Notes: generated by a model from the sequence alone, not told the origin. A stretch of DNA of 64,000 bases from Pictodentalium vernedei (GCA_031216915.1 CM062292.1:200529262-200593261), one strand, 5' to 3'. Counted from the first letter of the stretch, positions 31,255 to 41,600 are shown. Numbers and translations are program-made.

Positions 31255-31503
31255 ATAATAATAATAACACTTTGGCCAGCCGCTGATTTGTCGCGGTTCT
31301 CGGACGAGAAGGCCATGGTTACCCCTGTACTCCCAACTGCCTCCCTATTCCCACGCTTCTCCTCTCCTCCCAACACTCGGAAACGAACTGCTTGATGACA
31401 TCCCTTGCCCCATTCTTCCCAATCTCTCCGATTAGCATATGGCCTTCATTCTCCCATCCCACTTCCCCATTATACTCCCAGTGAATCTCATTCTTTTGAG
31501 TTT
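31255..31503 (-). mobile_element. LINE A 3' fragment, minus strand
   Basis: Read on the minus strand it matches the extreme 3' end of the 35,126-36,420 copy, ending with TAACCATGGCCTTCTCGTCC, CGGCTGGCCAAAGTG and a (TTA)n tail. It lacks a segment found in the other copy (between GAATGAAGG and ATATGCTAATCGG), an internal deletion. The encoded C-terminus is broken. Confidence 0.8.
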
Positions 31504-32354
31504 TTGAAGCTGGGAATCATCCATCAGCCTATAAGGTAGAGTGGTTGGTGAGCCTTGGCCATCTGGTTTGCCTCCAGGGAGAACAGAAGACTGTGTGATG
31601 GAAGGGGGGGGGGACCCACACACTCTCGAAAGTCCTTAAAAGAGCTGTTAAATCTTTAGTCAAATGTTTATATTTATTTAAAATGTACACTCGTCTCAGC
31701 CAGGCAAGCTTGTTTCAATCCTTGCCTGGTGTTTTTGGTTTCCTGTGTATGTTAACAGAAAGGTAGGTTGTACCAATTCCTCCTATGCTTCGTCTACTAT
31801 TTTCATGCGTCTTGTTGATAAGGGTGTTGCAAGTTGTGTGATTGTTGCTATGGGTGGGGTGATGGGTGGCTTTCTTTGGAGCCCACTCCCCACGCGCAGA
31901 GTTGCGAGGCAATCCCTACAGACTTAATCCTAAAGTTCTCAATGAGTAGCGAGGCAATCCTCACTGACTCCACTACCCCACTTCATTACTAGAGAAAGAT
32001 AGAACTGCGCTATTGTATATTGTGACTGGTGTGCGATCGCTCTTATGGACTGGGTGATGGGTGGGTTTCTTTGGAGCCCACTCTCCGCAAGCAGTGTTGT
32101 GGGGCAATCCTCACAGACTCAATCCTCAATTTCTCAATGAGTAGCTAGGCAATCCTCACTGACTCTACGCAGTTTAATTCTATTGAGTAATTTTAATTTA
32201 CTGTGACTTATTTTGTTTTCTGTTAAGAGTTCGGTGTTCGTTCAACTCTACCATTGATTCACTATCCTGGAGTCTGTGGAGGGTTTTGTTATTTAGGCCT
32301 TATTAAACGCGTTTCAGCCGCGCTTCAGCAGTGTTGCGAGGCAGTCCTCACAGA
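31504..32354. repeat. Duplicated flank sequence containing the target of the 7-kb element
   Basis: A block with GCGAGGCAATCC, CAGACT(T)AATCC and CTCAATGAGTAGC occurs at about 31,898-31,975 and 32,093-32,170, and again right of the 7-kb element from 39,383. The 32,093 copy preserves the unbroken form (CAATCCTCACAGACTCAATC). A hairpin (CCAGGCAAG / CTTGCCTGG) lies at about 31,698-31,730. Non-coding. Confidence 0.7.
32345..32354. repeat. Left target-site duplication of the 7-kb TIR element
   Basis: TCCTCACAGA here is repeated at 39,383-39,392. The uninterrupted paralogue at about 32,107 has it once. Confidence 0.85.
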
Positions 32355-32475
32355 GGGAAACACCCCAAACCGTCCTCTGGCCGAACCGCCCTCTGCAATT
32401 TTACCCAAACTGGCCGTTACTTTTTGACCTAAACCGGCTGCTAATGGACCCAAACCGTCCTCCAGTAAAAATGAT
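32355..32475. repeat. Left TIR with subterminal repeats
   Basis: Five copies of a ~15-bp motif (CCAAACCGTCCTCT and variants such as CCGAACCGCCCTCT, CCTAAACCGGCTGCT) lie in 120 bp. The first ~57 bp pair with the right TIR. Clustered short repeats at element ends often bind transposase. Confidence 0.8.
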
Positions 32476-34181
32476 TTATTTCCCTCTTTTTGTAATATTT
32501 TAAACTGAATTTTTATTATTTTGAGTAAATAATAAGTTATTTTCGAAAGTTTGAGAGTTTTTCAAAATCATTTTTCATGTTTGTTTTCGATAATTACTTA
32601 TCACTGAATAAACATTATTTGAGTACATTTAATTAGGTGTGATTAATTGTAAAATGTTTGTTTCGTTATCTAATTGTACTTGTTTGTATTGTGTATGTCG
32701 TGTCAACGCAGCCGCTGGTCGCAGGAATTTACAATTCTTCCTGTCTGTAGAACTTTTGCATAAAGAGGCCACCTTCATTCAATTAGTGAGACATTGTCTG
32801 TATCTGCGAAAGTTGGCTTCAACCCAGCAGAAATTTTGCAGTTAGCGGGTTCAGCACTATTAGAAGAGACCGACAAATCACTAAAGGTGGCGGCGTTGCT
32901 ATTCTAATAAAGCAGAACATCAAAACTAAAACCATAAAAACTAATCACCTCGATGCAGAGGTGATTGCAACTGAAATCACAGTCGACAATAAAAACATCG
33001 CGATTGTTTGTTATTATAACGACCCAAGCAAAATTGTATCTGACACTATCTTTGAATTCTTTACGAGGAAATACAAACACTGCATTTTCCTCGGCGACTT
33101 CAATGCCAAACACCTGTACTTTGGCTGCAACAAAACCAGCCCCAACGGTGAAGCCCTCCTCGAAATCACAAAAAAAACATAACCTTCATGTGGTTATGAA
33201 CGACAACTCAGCAACCTATATCAGTAACAACCCACTATTTTCATCTGATATCCTCGATCTAATTATCGCCAGTGACTCTCTGATAAACCACATCGATGAC
33301 CACTTGGTAGGCGATGATGACTTAGGCAGCGATCACCACCCGATCCATGCCTCACTGCAGCTAGGAAATGACCCACTCAGGTACCCCCCCCCCCCCCCCC
33401 CCCACTCTCCGCAGAAATTTTAGAAAAATTAATTGGAACTTCTACCGCGACATCATCGATGTCAAACTCACACCCCCCCCCCACCCCCACCCCCACCCCC
33501 ACCCCACCCCTCCAACGCAGCGGAACTCGAAACCCAATGCGAGGGCATTGAGAAAATCATTAACTCAGCCCTAAACGAAATATGCCCAAAAGAAGAAGTG
33601 CGCCCCTGCAGAAATATTATCTCGGGCGACACACTGTCACTAATCAAAACTAAACGGAAAGCTCTTCGCGCTCTTAAAACCGAAACTGACCCCGGTAAGA
33701 AAGCTGACCTCAAAAAAACATATAACCGCCTTCATGGCGAAGTCAAGGAAGCCCTCAAAGCTGAAAAACAAACCAACTGGGAAAAGGCAACAGCCCATCT
33801 AAACGGGGCCCAAGATGCTAAAAAATTCTGGGACTCCTTCAAAATCTAACTGGGCAAAAAAACAAGGGCGGCAAAGCCGCTGCCAAACCTCTTAAAAGGG
33901 AAGACGGCTCCTTCACACGCACTGACAAAGACAAGGCCGACACTTTTGCCGACCTCTTAAGAAAAACGCATCGCCCGTATCAAGGCGCGGGCAATGATGA
34001 CGCTGTCATAAACGAGATTGATGACTTCATCAATGAACACCCTGAAATCTACCGTGACCCCAAACTCGATAACGAGTCAGAAGACGGGGATGACGATGAC
34101 CTCGTCACCCCCATCACCAATGACGAAATCACCAACGTCATTAAAAAATGCAAAAATTCGTCCTCACCCGGCGAAGACGAA

Positions 34182-34913
34182 GTGAGCTACAAAATTCTTA
34201 AACAAAGCCCAAATTCCCTAATCGAAAAACTAAACAAACTGTTCAACGTATGCCTCACCCATGGCTACTTTCCCAAATGCTGGAAAAAAGCCATCGGTGT
34301 CATGATACCAAAACCTGACAAGGACCCTTCCGATCCAGCCAGCTACCGCCCAATCAGCCTCCTCAGCTGCATTGGTAAGACATTCGAACGAATCCTTACC
34401 AATCGGTTCAGGGAGCACCTTGAAGACAACAATTTTCTCAATAAATGGCAAAGAGCCTACAGAAACCGTAAAGAAGGCATCGAGCATGTCTACCGACTAG
34501 TAACTCAAATGAAAACCGCGACCAACAATCAGCAAATAGGCGCGGCAGTCCTGTTAGACGTCGAAAAAGCATTTGACTCTGTTTGGCACAATGGAATGCG
34601 TTACAAATTATCAAAAATGAGACTCCCCATGAAATTGCTCAGATTACTATCCTCTTTCTTAAATGATCGCGAAATTAAAGTCAGAGTGAACAATGAAATG
34701 TCTGACAGTGTCCCCCTTCAAGCAGGCACCCCCCCCCAAGGATCCGTCCTAACCCCCCTCCTTTACATCTTCTATGTAAATGATCTTAACTTCTCCCAGG
34801 ATCGTGTTCAAGTCTCCCAATTCGCGGATGATAAGGGCCTCTGGGATTCTAATAATACGGCCAATCTGCTCCAAAAACCCCTGCAACGCGCTCTCGATGA
34901 CCTAGAACAATGA
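34182..34913 (+). pseudogene. LINE B reverse transcriptase, longest open segment
   Basis: This 243-codon open segment contains the fingers/palm: KPDKDP.....YRPISLL, the first catalytic aspartate in LLDVEKAFDSVW, PPQGSVLTPLLY and FADD. One extra proline before PQGSVL coincides with a C run of nine. It ends at a TGA where the family normally has tryptophan, immediately before CAKWRIKLNANKT, which continues in frame. The catalytic residues are intact, but the chain is truncated. Confidence 0.85.
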
Positions 34914-35006
34914 TGTGCCAAATGGAGAATTAAGCTGAACGCCAATAAAACCCAACGAATCACCTTTACTCGCAAGACAAACAAACGTGATTTCGACCTA
35001 AAACTA

Positions 35007-36017
35007 ATGGATAACACCCTCCCAGAATGCAAAGAGGCGAAATTCCTGGGCATCACCATTGATCAAAAACTGTCCTTTAACAAACACACCGACGACATGG
35101 GGAAAAAGCAACCAAACGCATTAACGCTAGTGTCAGAAAGCGAAGAGGGGCTAACGAAAATGCTGGGAATTGTTGGGAAATATGGGAGCAAATGGAGACT
35201 CGAACTTAATGAAAGCAAGAGCAAAATTATACCTGTGGGCCGCAAAGTGGACTCCACCCGAAGGTGGAGAGTGGGTGAGTTCTGCATTCCGGAAGGGAGC
35301 AGCAAACTTCTCAGTGTGGGAGAGACAGGTGATTACGAGTATTTGGGGGTAAATATAAACATTACAGGAAGAGGCATCTACCGGAACCACACAAATAAAT
35401 TGATTCTGAAGGAGAAGCGAATCCTTAACCAAATGAAACTTATAGGGAGAAACAGTTTCAATAAGGTTTTCGTGGGGAAAACCATTTGGGAAATGGTGGG
35501 GCTGCCAAGTATAACATACGGTACGGAAGTGGTACCCTTAAACCAGACGGCCGTAAAGAGCTTGGAAATCCTGCAGAACGATGCAGGCCGATGGATAACG
35601 AGGTCGAGTAATGCCGCAGCGCTAGAAGCAATCAGGGGTGAGCTTGGGTGGATGAGGATCAAGGACAGGATAGACCTGTTGAAGCTCGGTTATCTTAATT
35701 ATTTGGTAAATCTCCCCGACAGCCGATGGTGTAAAACAATGTTCCTGAGAATTTTCAACTCAAATATCAAAACGGGGTGGATGGTCCACGTGAGGGAGTT
35801 AGTAGAGAACTACTCATTGGAGATCTCGGACCTGGACGTTGGGGCAAACCAGGGTAAAAAAATCGTCAGAGAAAGGGTCATGGAGGATTGTAACCGTAAT
35901 TGGCGAGAGGGGGGGTCAAATCAAAGAGGTCTTTGGGTGGCCTGCGTGATAAAGAGAAGCCAGGTTTTGAAGAGTACCTTGATGGCACCTTTGGGGGGTC
36001 ACTGTTGTTCAAGCTGA
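35007..36017 (+). pseudogene. Chimeric open frame: LINE B palm end fused to LINE A C-terminal half
   Basis: The first ~35 codons (KFLGITIDQKLSFNKHTDDM) are LINE B. From about 35,126 the frame continues as LINE A, starting just after the FADD block (SEEGLTKMLGIVGKYG, then WRLELNESKSKIIPVGRK). The join is in frame only because LINE B lacks one A in GGGGAAAAAGC. It contains neither catalytic pair, so no enzyme is expected. It ends by frameshift in the WREGG region; the LINE A C-terminus continues in other frames to 36,354, with the zinc motif at about 36,075-36,125. Confidence 0.85.
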
Positions 36018-36420
36018 GGTCGCGATCCCTGGAGCTGAGGGGAAAATTGGGAAAGACGGTGAAAAGGAGTGCCAGATGTGTAAATTGGACATGGTGGAAA
36101 CCCTGGAGCACTTTCTTCTAGAATGCCCAAAGTATCAGCCTAAAAGAATGAGATTCACTGGGAGTATAATGGGGAAGTGGGATGGGAGAATGAAGGACAT
36201 GTGGTTAGGGGGAGACTCAAAGGAGAGGGTTAATATGCTAATCGGAGAGATTGGGAAGAATGGGACAAGGGATATCATCAAGCAGTTCGTCTCCGAGTGT
36301 TGGGAGGAGAGGAGAAGCGTGGGAATAGGGAGGCAGTTGGGAGTACAGGGGTAACCATGGCCTTCTCGTCCGAGAACCGCGACAAACCAGGGGCTGGCCA
36401 AAGTGTTATTATTATTATTA
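35126..36420 (+). mobile_element. LINE A copy 3, inserted in LINE B
   Basis: 5'-truncated LINE A in the same direction as its host, ending CAGGGGCTGGCCAAAGTG and (TTA)n. Flanks CGCATTAAC (left) and TTACTGAAAATGC (right) join to restore the LINE B reading ...RINLLKMLKGTSWG, so no or one base was duplicated. It diverges clearly from copies 1 and 2 and shares the older 3' end variant (TAACCATGGCCTTCTCGTCC) with 31,255-31,503. Confidence 0.85.
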
Positions 36421-36778
36421 CTTACTGAAAATGCTAAAGGGAACTTCATGGGGCGCCAACCAATCCACCCTACTCAAACTATACAAAGCCTTTGTGCGCC
36501 CATTACTCGAATACGGGGCAATCATCCTAACTGACCTCAACCAAACCAATATGGGTAAACTCCAGAAGGTCCAAAATCACGCGCTTAGAGTCGCCCTCTG
36601 CGCCCCATGGGACACACCCATCAAAACACTCCACGACAGGGCCGATATCACCACCATCAAAGACCGCCTAGCCACCCTGGCCGCGAAGAACCACGATCGG
36701 CTAGCCGATAGCCAGCTAATATCCGAATTACAGGCAATTTGCGATAGTAGACGAAAACCCAAAAACGTCAAAAGCTAA
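36421..36778 (+). pseudogene. LINE B C-terminal remnant
   Basis: Continues LINE B after the LINE A insertion: LKGTSWGANQSTLLKLYKAF, RPLLEYGA and KLQKVQNHALRVALCAPW, then a stop at 36,776. This thumb/C-terminal region is typical of Jockey-like LINEs. A second, inverted copy of the same segment lies at 39,553-39,768. Confidence 0.85.
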
Positions 36779-36829
36779 AAACCACTAAAATAGGAAATAA
36801 TAAGGTTTTAAATCAGGCAGCACGCAAAC

Positions 36830-37650
36830 ACAACATGGGGAAAGATAGGGAGGCCAAGCTATTGTCAGCAACACTACTGCGACCCTATACAGTACGATAT
36901 GTCCTTTTTAAGGCGTGCTACAATACGCGGAACCGAACTACTCTGCCCCCACACACAATATATATTCAATCACGCAATCAAAACGGAGAAAGCCTGGGGA
37001 GGATAAGCTATTGTCAGCAACACTACTGCGACCCTACAGTACGATATGTCCTTTTTAAGGCATGCTACAACAGCTGAACCAAACCACTCTGCCTCCACCT
37101 ACACTTACAATGGGGAAAGATAGGGGGGCCAAGCTATTGTCAGCAACCCTACTGCGACCCTACAGTATGATATGTCTTTTTTAAGGCATGCTACAATACG
37201 CTGAACCGAATTACTCAGTCCCCACATGGAACATAAACTCAGCAATCACGCAATCAAAACGGAGAAAGCCTGGGGAGACTAAGCTATTGCCAGCAACACT
37301 AATGCGACCCTACAGTACGAAATGTCCTTTTTAAGGCATGCCACAATAGCTGAACCAAACCACTCTGCCTCCACCCAAACTTACAATGGGCAAAGATAGG
37401 GAGGCCAAGCTATTGTCAGCAACACTACTGCGACCCTACAGTACGATATGTCCTTTTTAAGGCATGCTACAATACGCAGAACCGAACCACTCTGACCACT
37501 CTGACCCCTCACACAACATAAACTCAGCAATCACGCAACCATCACAGAGAAAGCCTGGGGATGCCAAGCTATTGTCAGCAACACTACTGCGACCCTACAG
37601 TACGATATGTCCTTCTTAAGGCATGCTACAATAGCTGAACCAATCCACTT
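36830..37650 (+). repeat. Higher-order tandem array downstream of LINE B
   Basis: AAGCTATTGTCAGCAACACT recurs at 36,856, 37,005, 37,131, 37,281, 37,407 and 37,566: spacings 149, 126, 150, 126 and 159. Odd and even units differ in the spacer (GGGGAAAGATAGG versus AAAACGGAGAAAGCCTGG), so the true unit is a ~276-bp dimer. It begins about 50 bp after the LINE B stop and may be its 3' untranslated region. Confidence 0.85.
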
Positions 37651-38780
37651 GGCAATCCACTAACACTGACAAGGAACACCAACTCAACAGTGACGTCACG
37701 CTCATCTTAACCAGAATGCGTACAAGCATTATACACATGCACACAAACACCGACACATTTCTCTCATCCTTTAAATATTATAATAAAACATTACAATTAT
37801 CCTTCTATATCTTTTTACCTTTTTATATCTTACACATTCCAATGAAAACTAATTCTGCCTTCTTCTTTTAAGCAGGTACACAGAAGATGCTTTTTGACCA
37901 GCACCCCAATAACCGCTATGGACACTATAACCGTTATGGAAACAGTAACCCCAATGGTTCCTGAACATCCTCCACTCCATCCCTAAAAGTGGTCGACCAC
38001 TTTAAGGGAGGCGAGCGTTGGTCCTGCGTCCCGCCTCTGCCCCTTTTTGTAAGCGCATTGTGCATCTTTTGTCCCAATCCAATAGGATTACAATGCAGGC
38101 CTGCCCCCGAACCAGGGAAGTTCGGGTCTTCTTTTTGGTGGTCCCCGAAAGGGGTCGTTGTTGTTTTCCTTCAAAGAGTCCAACCAAATAGAGACAGCCT
38201 GAAGCAGATTATACTTGCCAGTGATGGCCATCACTCAAAATCATCCTCGAAGTGGCAGACTATACTTGCCCGAAAATCCAGATCGACTGCACCCTCGGGG
38301 AGAGGTAGTACCTTTGTGAGAGGACCCAACCTCACACACTGGTCCTCACCCGAGGGTTCAACCGACATCAGCCAAGAGACCATCACGACGCAACCGGTGA
38401 CACATGCCGAGTACCTGAGGCCGTTCCTCCTTCAACACGCCTAGACATGTGAGAATTAACCATCTACAGTCACTGAGGGTCGAAGGGGGCTTGTTCCCCA
38501 TACCGTCCCTGCGCGCCTTCGGCGCGCGAAACCATTCCTTTCGAATCAGTGAGAGACTTTCTGAACTGAGGCCAGCTCAGTCGCCATGTAAGCCCAAAGA
38601 AAAAGAAGTTTAATAAAGCCCCAGAAGAAATATGGAGCATGTATGAATCTAGGGAAAAGACTCCAAGACAAACTTTATCTGCTGTGGTCATTTTAATTAG
38701 CAAGTGTTAAAACATAAAAACGTAAAAAATATAATTTTGTTATTCAAGTATTCAAAATTAAACGTTAATTATTCATATCT
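37651..38780. other. Unassigned interior of the 7-kb element
   Basis: Includes a palindrome AAAGTGGTCGACCACTTT (about 37,986) and a 151-codon open frame at 37,989-38,444 with no recognised motif. It could be LINE B 3' sequence or transposon DNA. A GC palindrome lies at about 38,511-38,528. Confidence 0.4.
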
Positions 38781-39070
38781 TACCTAGCGACAATTTGTAA
38801 ATATCATTTTATTACCAAATGCTGAAGACATTTTTCAACATCTGGTAGTAAATTAATATTTATAAATATCGCTCCGACAAGAATTTATTTAAAATTATTC
38901 ATATCAAAGATCAAATATAAACATCGCTCCGCTAAGAATTTATTTATTTAAAATTGTTCCTATCTGACCTAGCGATAGCTCATAAATATCATTTTGTTAC
39001 CAAATCTTCAACATCTGGTAGTAAAATAATATTTATAAACATCGCTCCAACAATTATTTAAAATTAAACG
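38780..39070 (+). repeat. AT-rich tandem repeat near the right end of the 7-kb element
   Basis: Blocks ATTTATAAA(T/C)ATCGCTCC, AAGAATTTATTTAAAATT and CATCTGGTAGTAAA recur two or three times with ~60-200 bp spacing. Confidence 0.6.
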
Positions 39071-39214
39071 TTAAATTATTCGTGTATTACATGTTACTAT
39101 ATTTTTCAGAACACTTTTGTTGACAAGTTATAATATGTTTATGAAGGAAGTGTTAAAAATAAAAGCAAATATTGTGAAAATATTGTTCCTTCTTCTTGTT
39201 GCCCACATAGACCT

Positions 39215-39382
39215 AATGGTCACGATTTATAGAGGATGGTATGGGCCAAATTGCATAGAGGACGGTTTGGGCACTGTAGAGGACGGTTCAGGTGCTGTGG
39301 AGGGCGATTCGGGCTAAATATAGCGGCCGGTTTGGGTCAAATTGCAGAGGACGGTTCGGCCAGAGGACGGTTTGGGTGTAAT
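39215..39382. repeat. Right TIR with subterminal repeats
   Basis: Seven copies of GAGGACGGTTTGGG and variants occur before the end (GGACGGTTTGGGTGTAAT). The last ~57 bp pair with the left TIR. The duplication TCCTCACAGA follows at 39,383-39,392. Confidence 0.8.
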
Positions 39383-39552
39383 TCCTCACAGACTCAATCC
39401 TAAAGTTCTCAATGAGTAGCGAGGCAATCCTCACTGACTCCACGCAGTTTATTTATATTGTATAATTTTTATTTTCTGAAAACTTTTTCTTTTCTTTCTT
39501 TTTTCTGTTAAGGGATCGGTGTTCATTCAGCTCAACCATTGAGGGTTTTCTT

Positions 39553-40480
39553 TTATAGGTCTTTTAATCGCGTATCAATAGTTTCTGTTTTTGCTAGCTT
39601 GTGACGTTCCTTTATCGGTGTCCATTTGAGTTTGCATAGTGTCACACGCCCGGCATGATTTTGAACCCTCTGTAGCTTCTGAATGTTGGTTTTGCTCAGA
39701 TCAGTTGTTATTATGGCACCGTATTCTAGTACCGGACGTATAAATGATTTGTAGAGCTTCAGAAGCACTCTTTGTTTGCTCCCCGTTTTTTTTACTTCTG
39801 CTCATCTTCAGAAAGTTGGTACGTTTAGTACATGTAGCTCTAACAGTAATTGAGTTTACGTGACTGGGGTTGCTATCAAGTATAAATCCCAAATATTTGG
39901 CCTCGTTGCTTGCTTCTAATTTCTGATCGTATAGCTGGAGATCGATACTTGGAACTGGTTTCTTTCTTTGCTTCGTGAAGAACGCAGCTTTTTGAGTTTT
40001 GGCGGCATTGAGCTTGATGCACCATAGGGCGCACCAGCTCTCAAGATCGCGAATGGCATCCTGTAAACGATTTTTAATTATGTTTCGGGACTTGCTTGCC
40101 GTCTACATGCCTTTATCGTCTGAGTATTGCGATAGTTCAACACAGTTTTCCCCAACTGTTTCTGTCATTAACATATATTATGAAACGAAGCGCGCATAGA
40201 ACCGATCCTTGTGGTGTTCCCGTTTCACGTATCACTCCCTCTGACACCTCGCGGTTAACCCTCACCTTGATTTCTCGGTCAGTTGGAAATGATGATATGA
40301 TACTCAGAATTTTAGTGGGTAATCCCATTTTCGCTAGTTTATATCTCATGCCATTGTGCGACACCGAGTCGAGCTCTTTTCTACATCCAAGAAAAGCGCT
40401 GTTCCGATTTCGTTTTGACGAAATCCTGTTTTCATATAATCGACAAGTCTATATTGACTAAATGCTGTTTTCATATAATC
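39553..40480 (-). pseudogene. LINE B fragment, minus strand
   Basis: On the minus strand: FLDVEKSS and NGMRYKLAKMGLPTK at 40,340-40,400, DREIKVRVNREVSEG, GTPQGSVL at about 40,225, then LLKLYKSFIRPVLEYGAIIT and KLQRVQNHAGRVTL at 39,590-39,765. Several frameshifts separate the pieces and FADD is not preserved. A tandem duplication of ~38 bp (TTTTCATATAATCGACAAG) sits at its 5' edge near 40,430-40,490. It is an independent, 5'-truncated relative of the LINE B inside the 7-kb element. Confidence 0.8.
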
Positions 40481-40689
40481 GACCAGTCTATATTCTCTTA
40501 TCCTAATCATCCTAAATATGGCTTATATATCTTCAACATTGGTTACCAGGACAAAGACAGCGAGCGAGTTCCAACTTAACTCGAGACAATGTAATACAAT
40601 TAGTTATCGGTACCCTATACAAAGAACTCCATTCTGTGTTAGCTTGTCATAGTGAAGCGCTCACTAATTAAACAAATTCTTCCAACAAC

Positions 40690-41600
40690 CTGTTATCTTA
40701 ATTATTTGGTAAATATCCCCGATAGCCGATGGTGTAAAGTAATGTTCCAGAGTATTTTCAGCTTTTATACCAAGACAGGGTGGATGGTCCAAGTGAGGGA
40801 GTTAATAGAGAACTACTCACTGGAGATCACGGACCTAGACGTAGGGGCTACCGAAGGTAAATAAATCGTCAGAGAAAGAGTCATAGATTATGGTAACCTT
40901 AATTGGCGAGAGGAGGTTAAATCAAAGAGATCTTTGGGTGTCTTGCGTGATAAAGAGGAGCCTGGTTTTGAAGAGTACCTTAGTTAAAACAACATTTATT
41001 GAAGGAATATGCTATATGTTACAAAACTGAATACCAGAAGAGTAACAGTGCTAGTGCAATAGCTCAAAATCTAACATATATTAACTTTAATCAGATTGCC
41101 GAATGATGGAGGGTTTTGACAGGAAGTTTGTAGCTTATGTAAGTCATCTCCCGAAGAGTACCTTGATGGCACCTTTGGGGAGGGGTCACTGTTGTTCAAG
41201 CTGAGGTCGCGGTCCCTGGAGCTGAGGGAAAATTGGGGAAAACAGTAAAAAGGAGTGCATGACGTGTAATTTAGGCGTGGTGGAAACCCTGGAACACTTT
41301 CTTATAGAATGCCCAAAATACCAGTCCAAAAAATAAGATTCAGTGGGAGTATAATGGGGAAGTGGGATGGGAGAATGAAAGTCATGTGGTTAGTGAGTGA
41401 GTCAAAAGAGTGGGTTAATATGCTAATCGGAGAGATTGGGAAGAATGGGGCAGGGATGTCATCAAGCAGTTTGTCTCGGAGTGTTGGGAGGATAGAAGCG
41501 TGGGAATAGGGAGGAAGTTGGGAGTACAGAGGCAACCAAGGCCTTCTCACAGAGACCCGCAACAAATCAGCGGCTGACCAAAGTGTTATTATTATTGGTG
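40690..41600 (+). pseudogene. LINE A copy 4, decayed C-terminal fragment
   Basis: Encodes LNYLVNIPDSRWCK, ENYSLEITDLDVG, an in-frame stop (GK*), then after an inserted 171-bp segment DGTFG..SLLFKLRSRSLELR and the broken zinc region, ending CGGCTGACCAAAGTG and (TTA)n at about 41,598. The sequence is closer to copy 3 than to copies 1 and 2. Several frameshifts; non-functional. Confidence 0.85.
40982..41152 (-). mobile_element. 171-bp insertion with 12-bp target duplication
   Basis: GAAGAGTACCTT occurs at 40,970-40,981 and again at 41,153-41,164, exactly around this segment, inside LINE A coding sequence where it is present once in other copies. Read on the minus strand the insert ends with AATAAATGTTGTTTTAACT, so a polyadenylation-like AATAAA lies about 13 bases from its end. 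It may be a short retrocopy of a transcript 3' end or a short SINE; no poly(A) tail or pol III boxes are visible. Confidence 0.8.

Larger units (their letters stand above)
32690..36778 (+). pseudogene. LINE B: decayed Jockey-like non-LTR retrotransposon polyprotein
   Basis: Fragments in several frames spell a Jockey-type order. Endonuclease: DIVCICESWL at about 32,795; NFAVSGFSTIRRDR then GGGVAILIK by 32,915; GDFNAKH at about 33,097; DLGSDHHPI at about 33,320. Reverse transcriptase: YRPISLLSCIGKTFERI at about 34,344; LLDVEKAFDSVWHNG at about 34,555; PQGSVL; and FADD at about 34,821. C-terminal tail: LLKLYKAFVRPLLEYGA, 36,470-36,520. It is broken by a shift at an A run near 33,170, C-run expansions at 33,385 and 33,475, an in-frame TGA at 34,911, and insertion of LINE A at 35,126. 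The gene was dead before or after these events; their order is not resolved. The 5' end and ORF1 are absent. Confidence 0.85.
32355..39382. mobile_element. 7.0-kb terminal-inverted-repeat element (Mutator-like?) carrying nested LINEs
   Basis: The left end (ACACCCCAAACCGTCCTCTG, then GCCGAACCGCCCTCTGCAAT) is matched in inverse at the right end over about 55-60 bp with a few mismatches. A 10-bp repeat, TCCTCACAGA, flanks it exactly, and related sequence at about 32,093-32,170 shows the empty site. Both ends also hold several short repeats of CAAACCGTCCTCT type. No transposase gene is recognised. The interior is mostly LINE B, split by LINE A, plus AT-rich non-coding DNA. Mutator-like elements typically give 8-11 bp duplications and long TIRs, so this is the leading class; it is an inference. 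Confidence 0.8.

Noticed and set aside
37989-38444. 151-codon open frame inside the 7-kb element as a transposase candidate
   Set aside because: No DDE-like motif, zinc finger or similarity to a known transposase could be seen; composition looks non-coding.
32355-39382. Interpretation as a Polinton/Maverick or LTR element
   Set aside because: No polymerase, integrase or protease motifs, and a 10-bp duplication does not fit the 4-6 bp typical of those groups.
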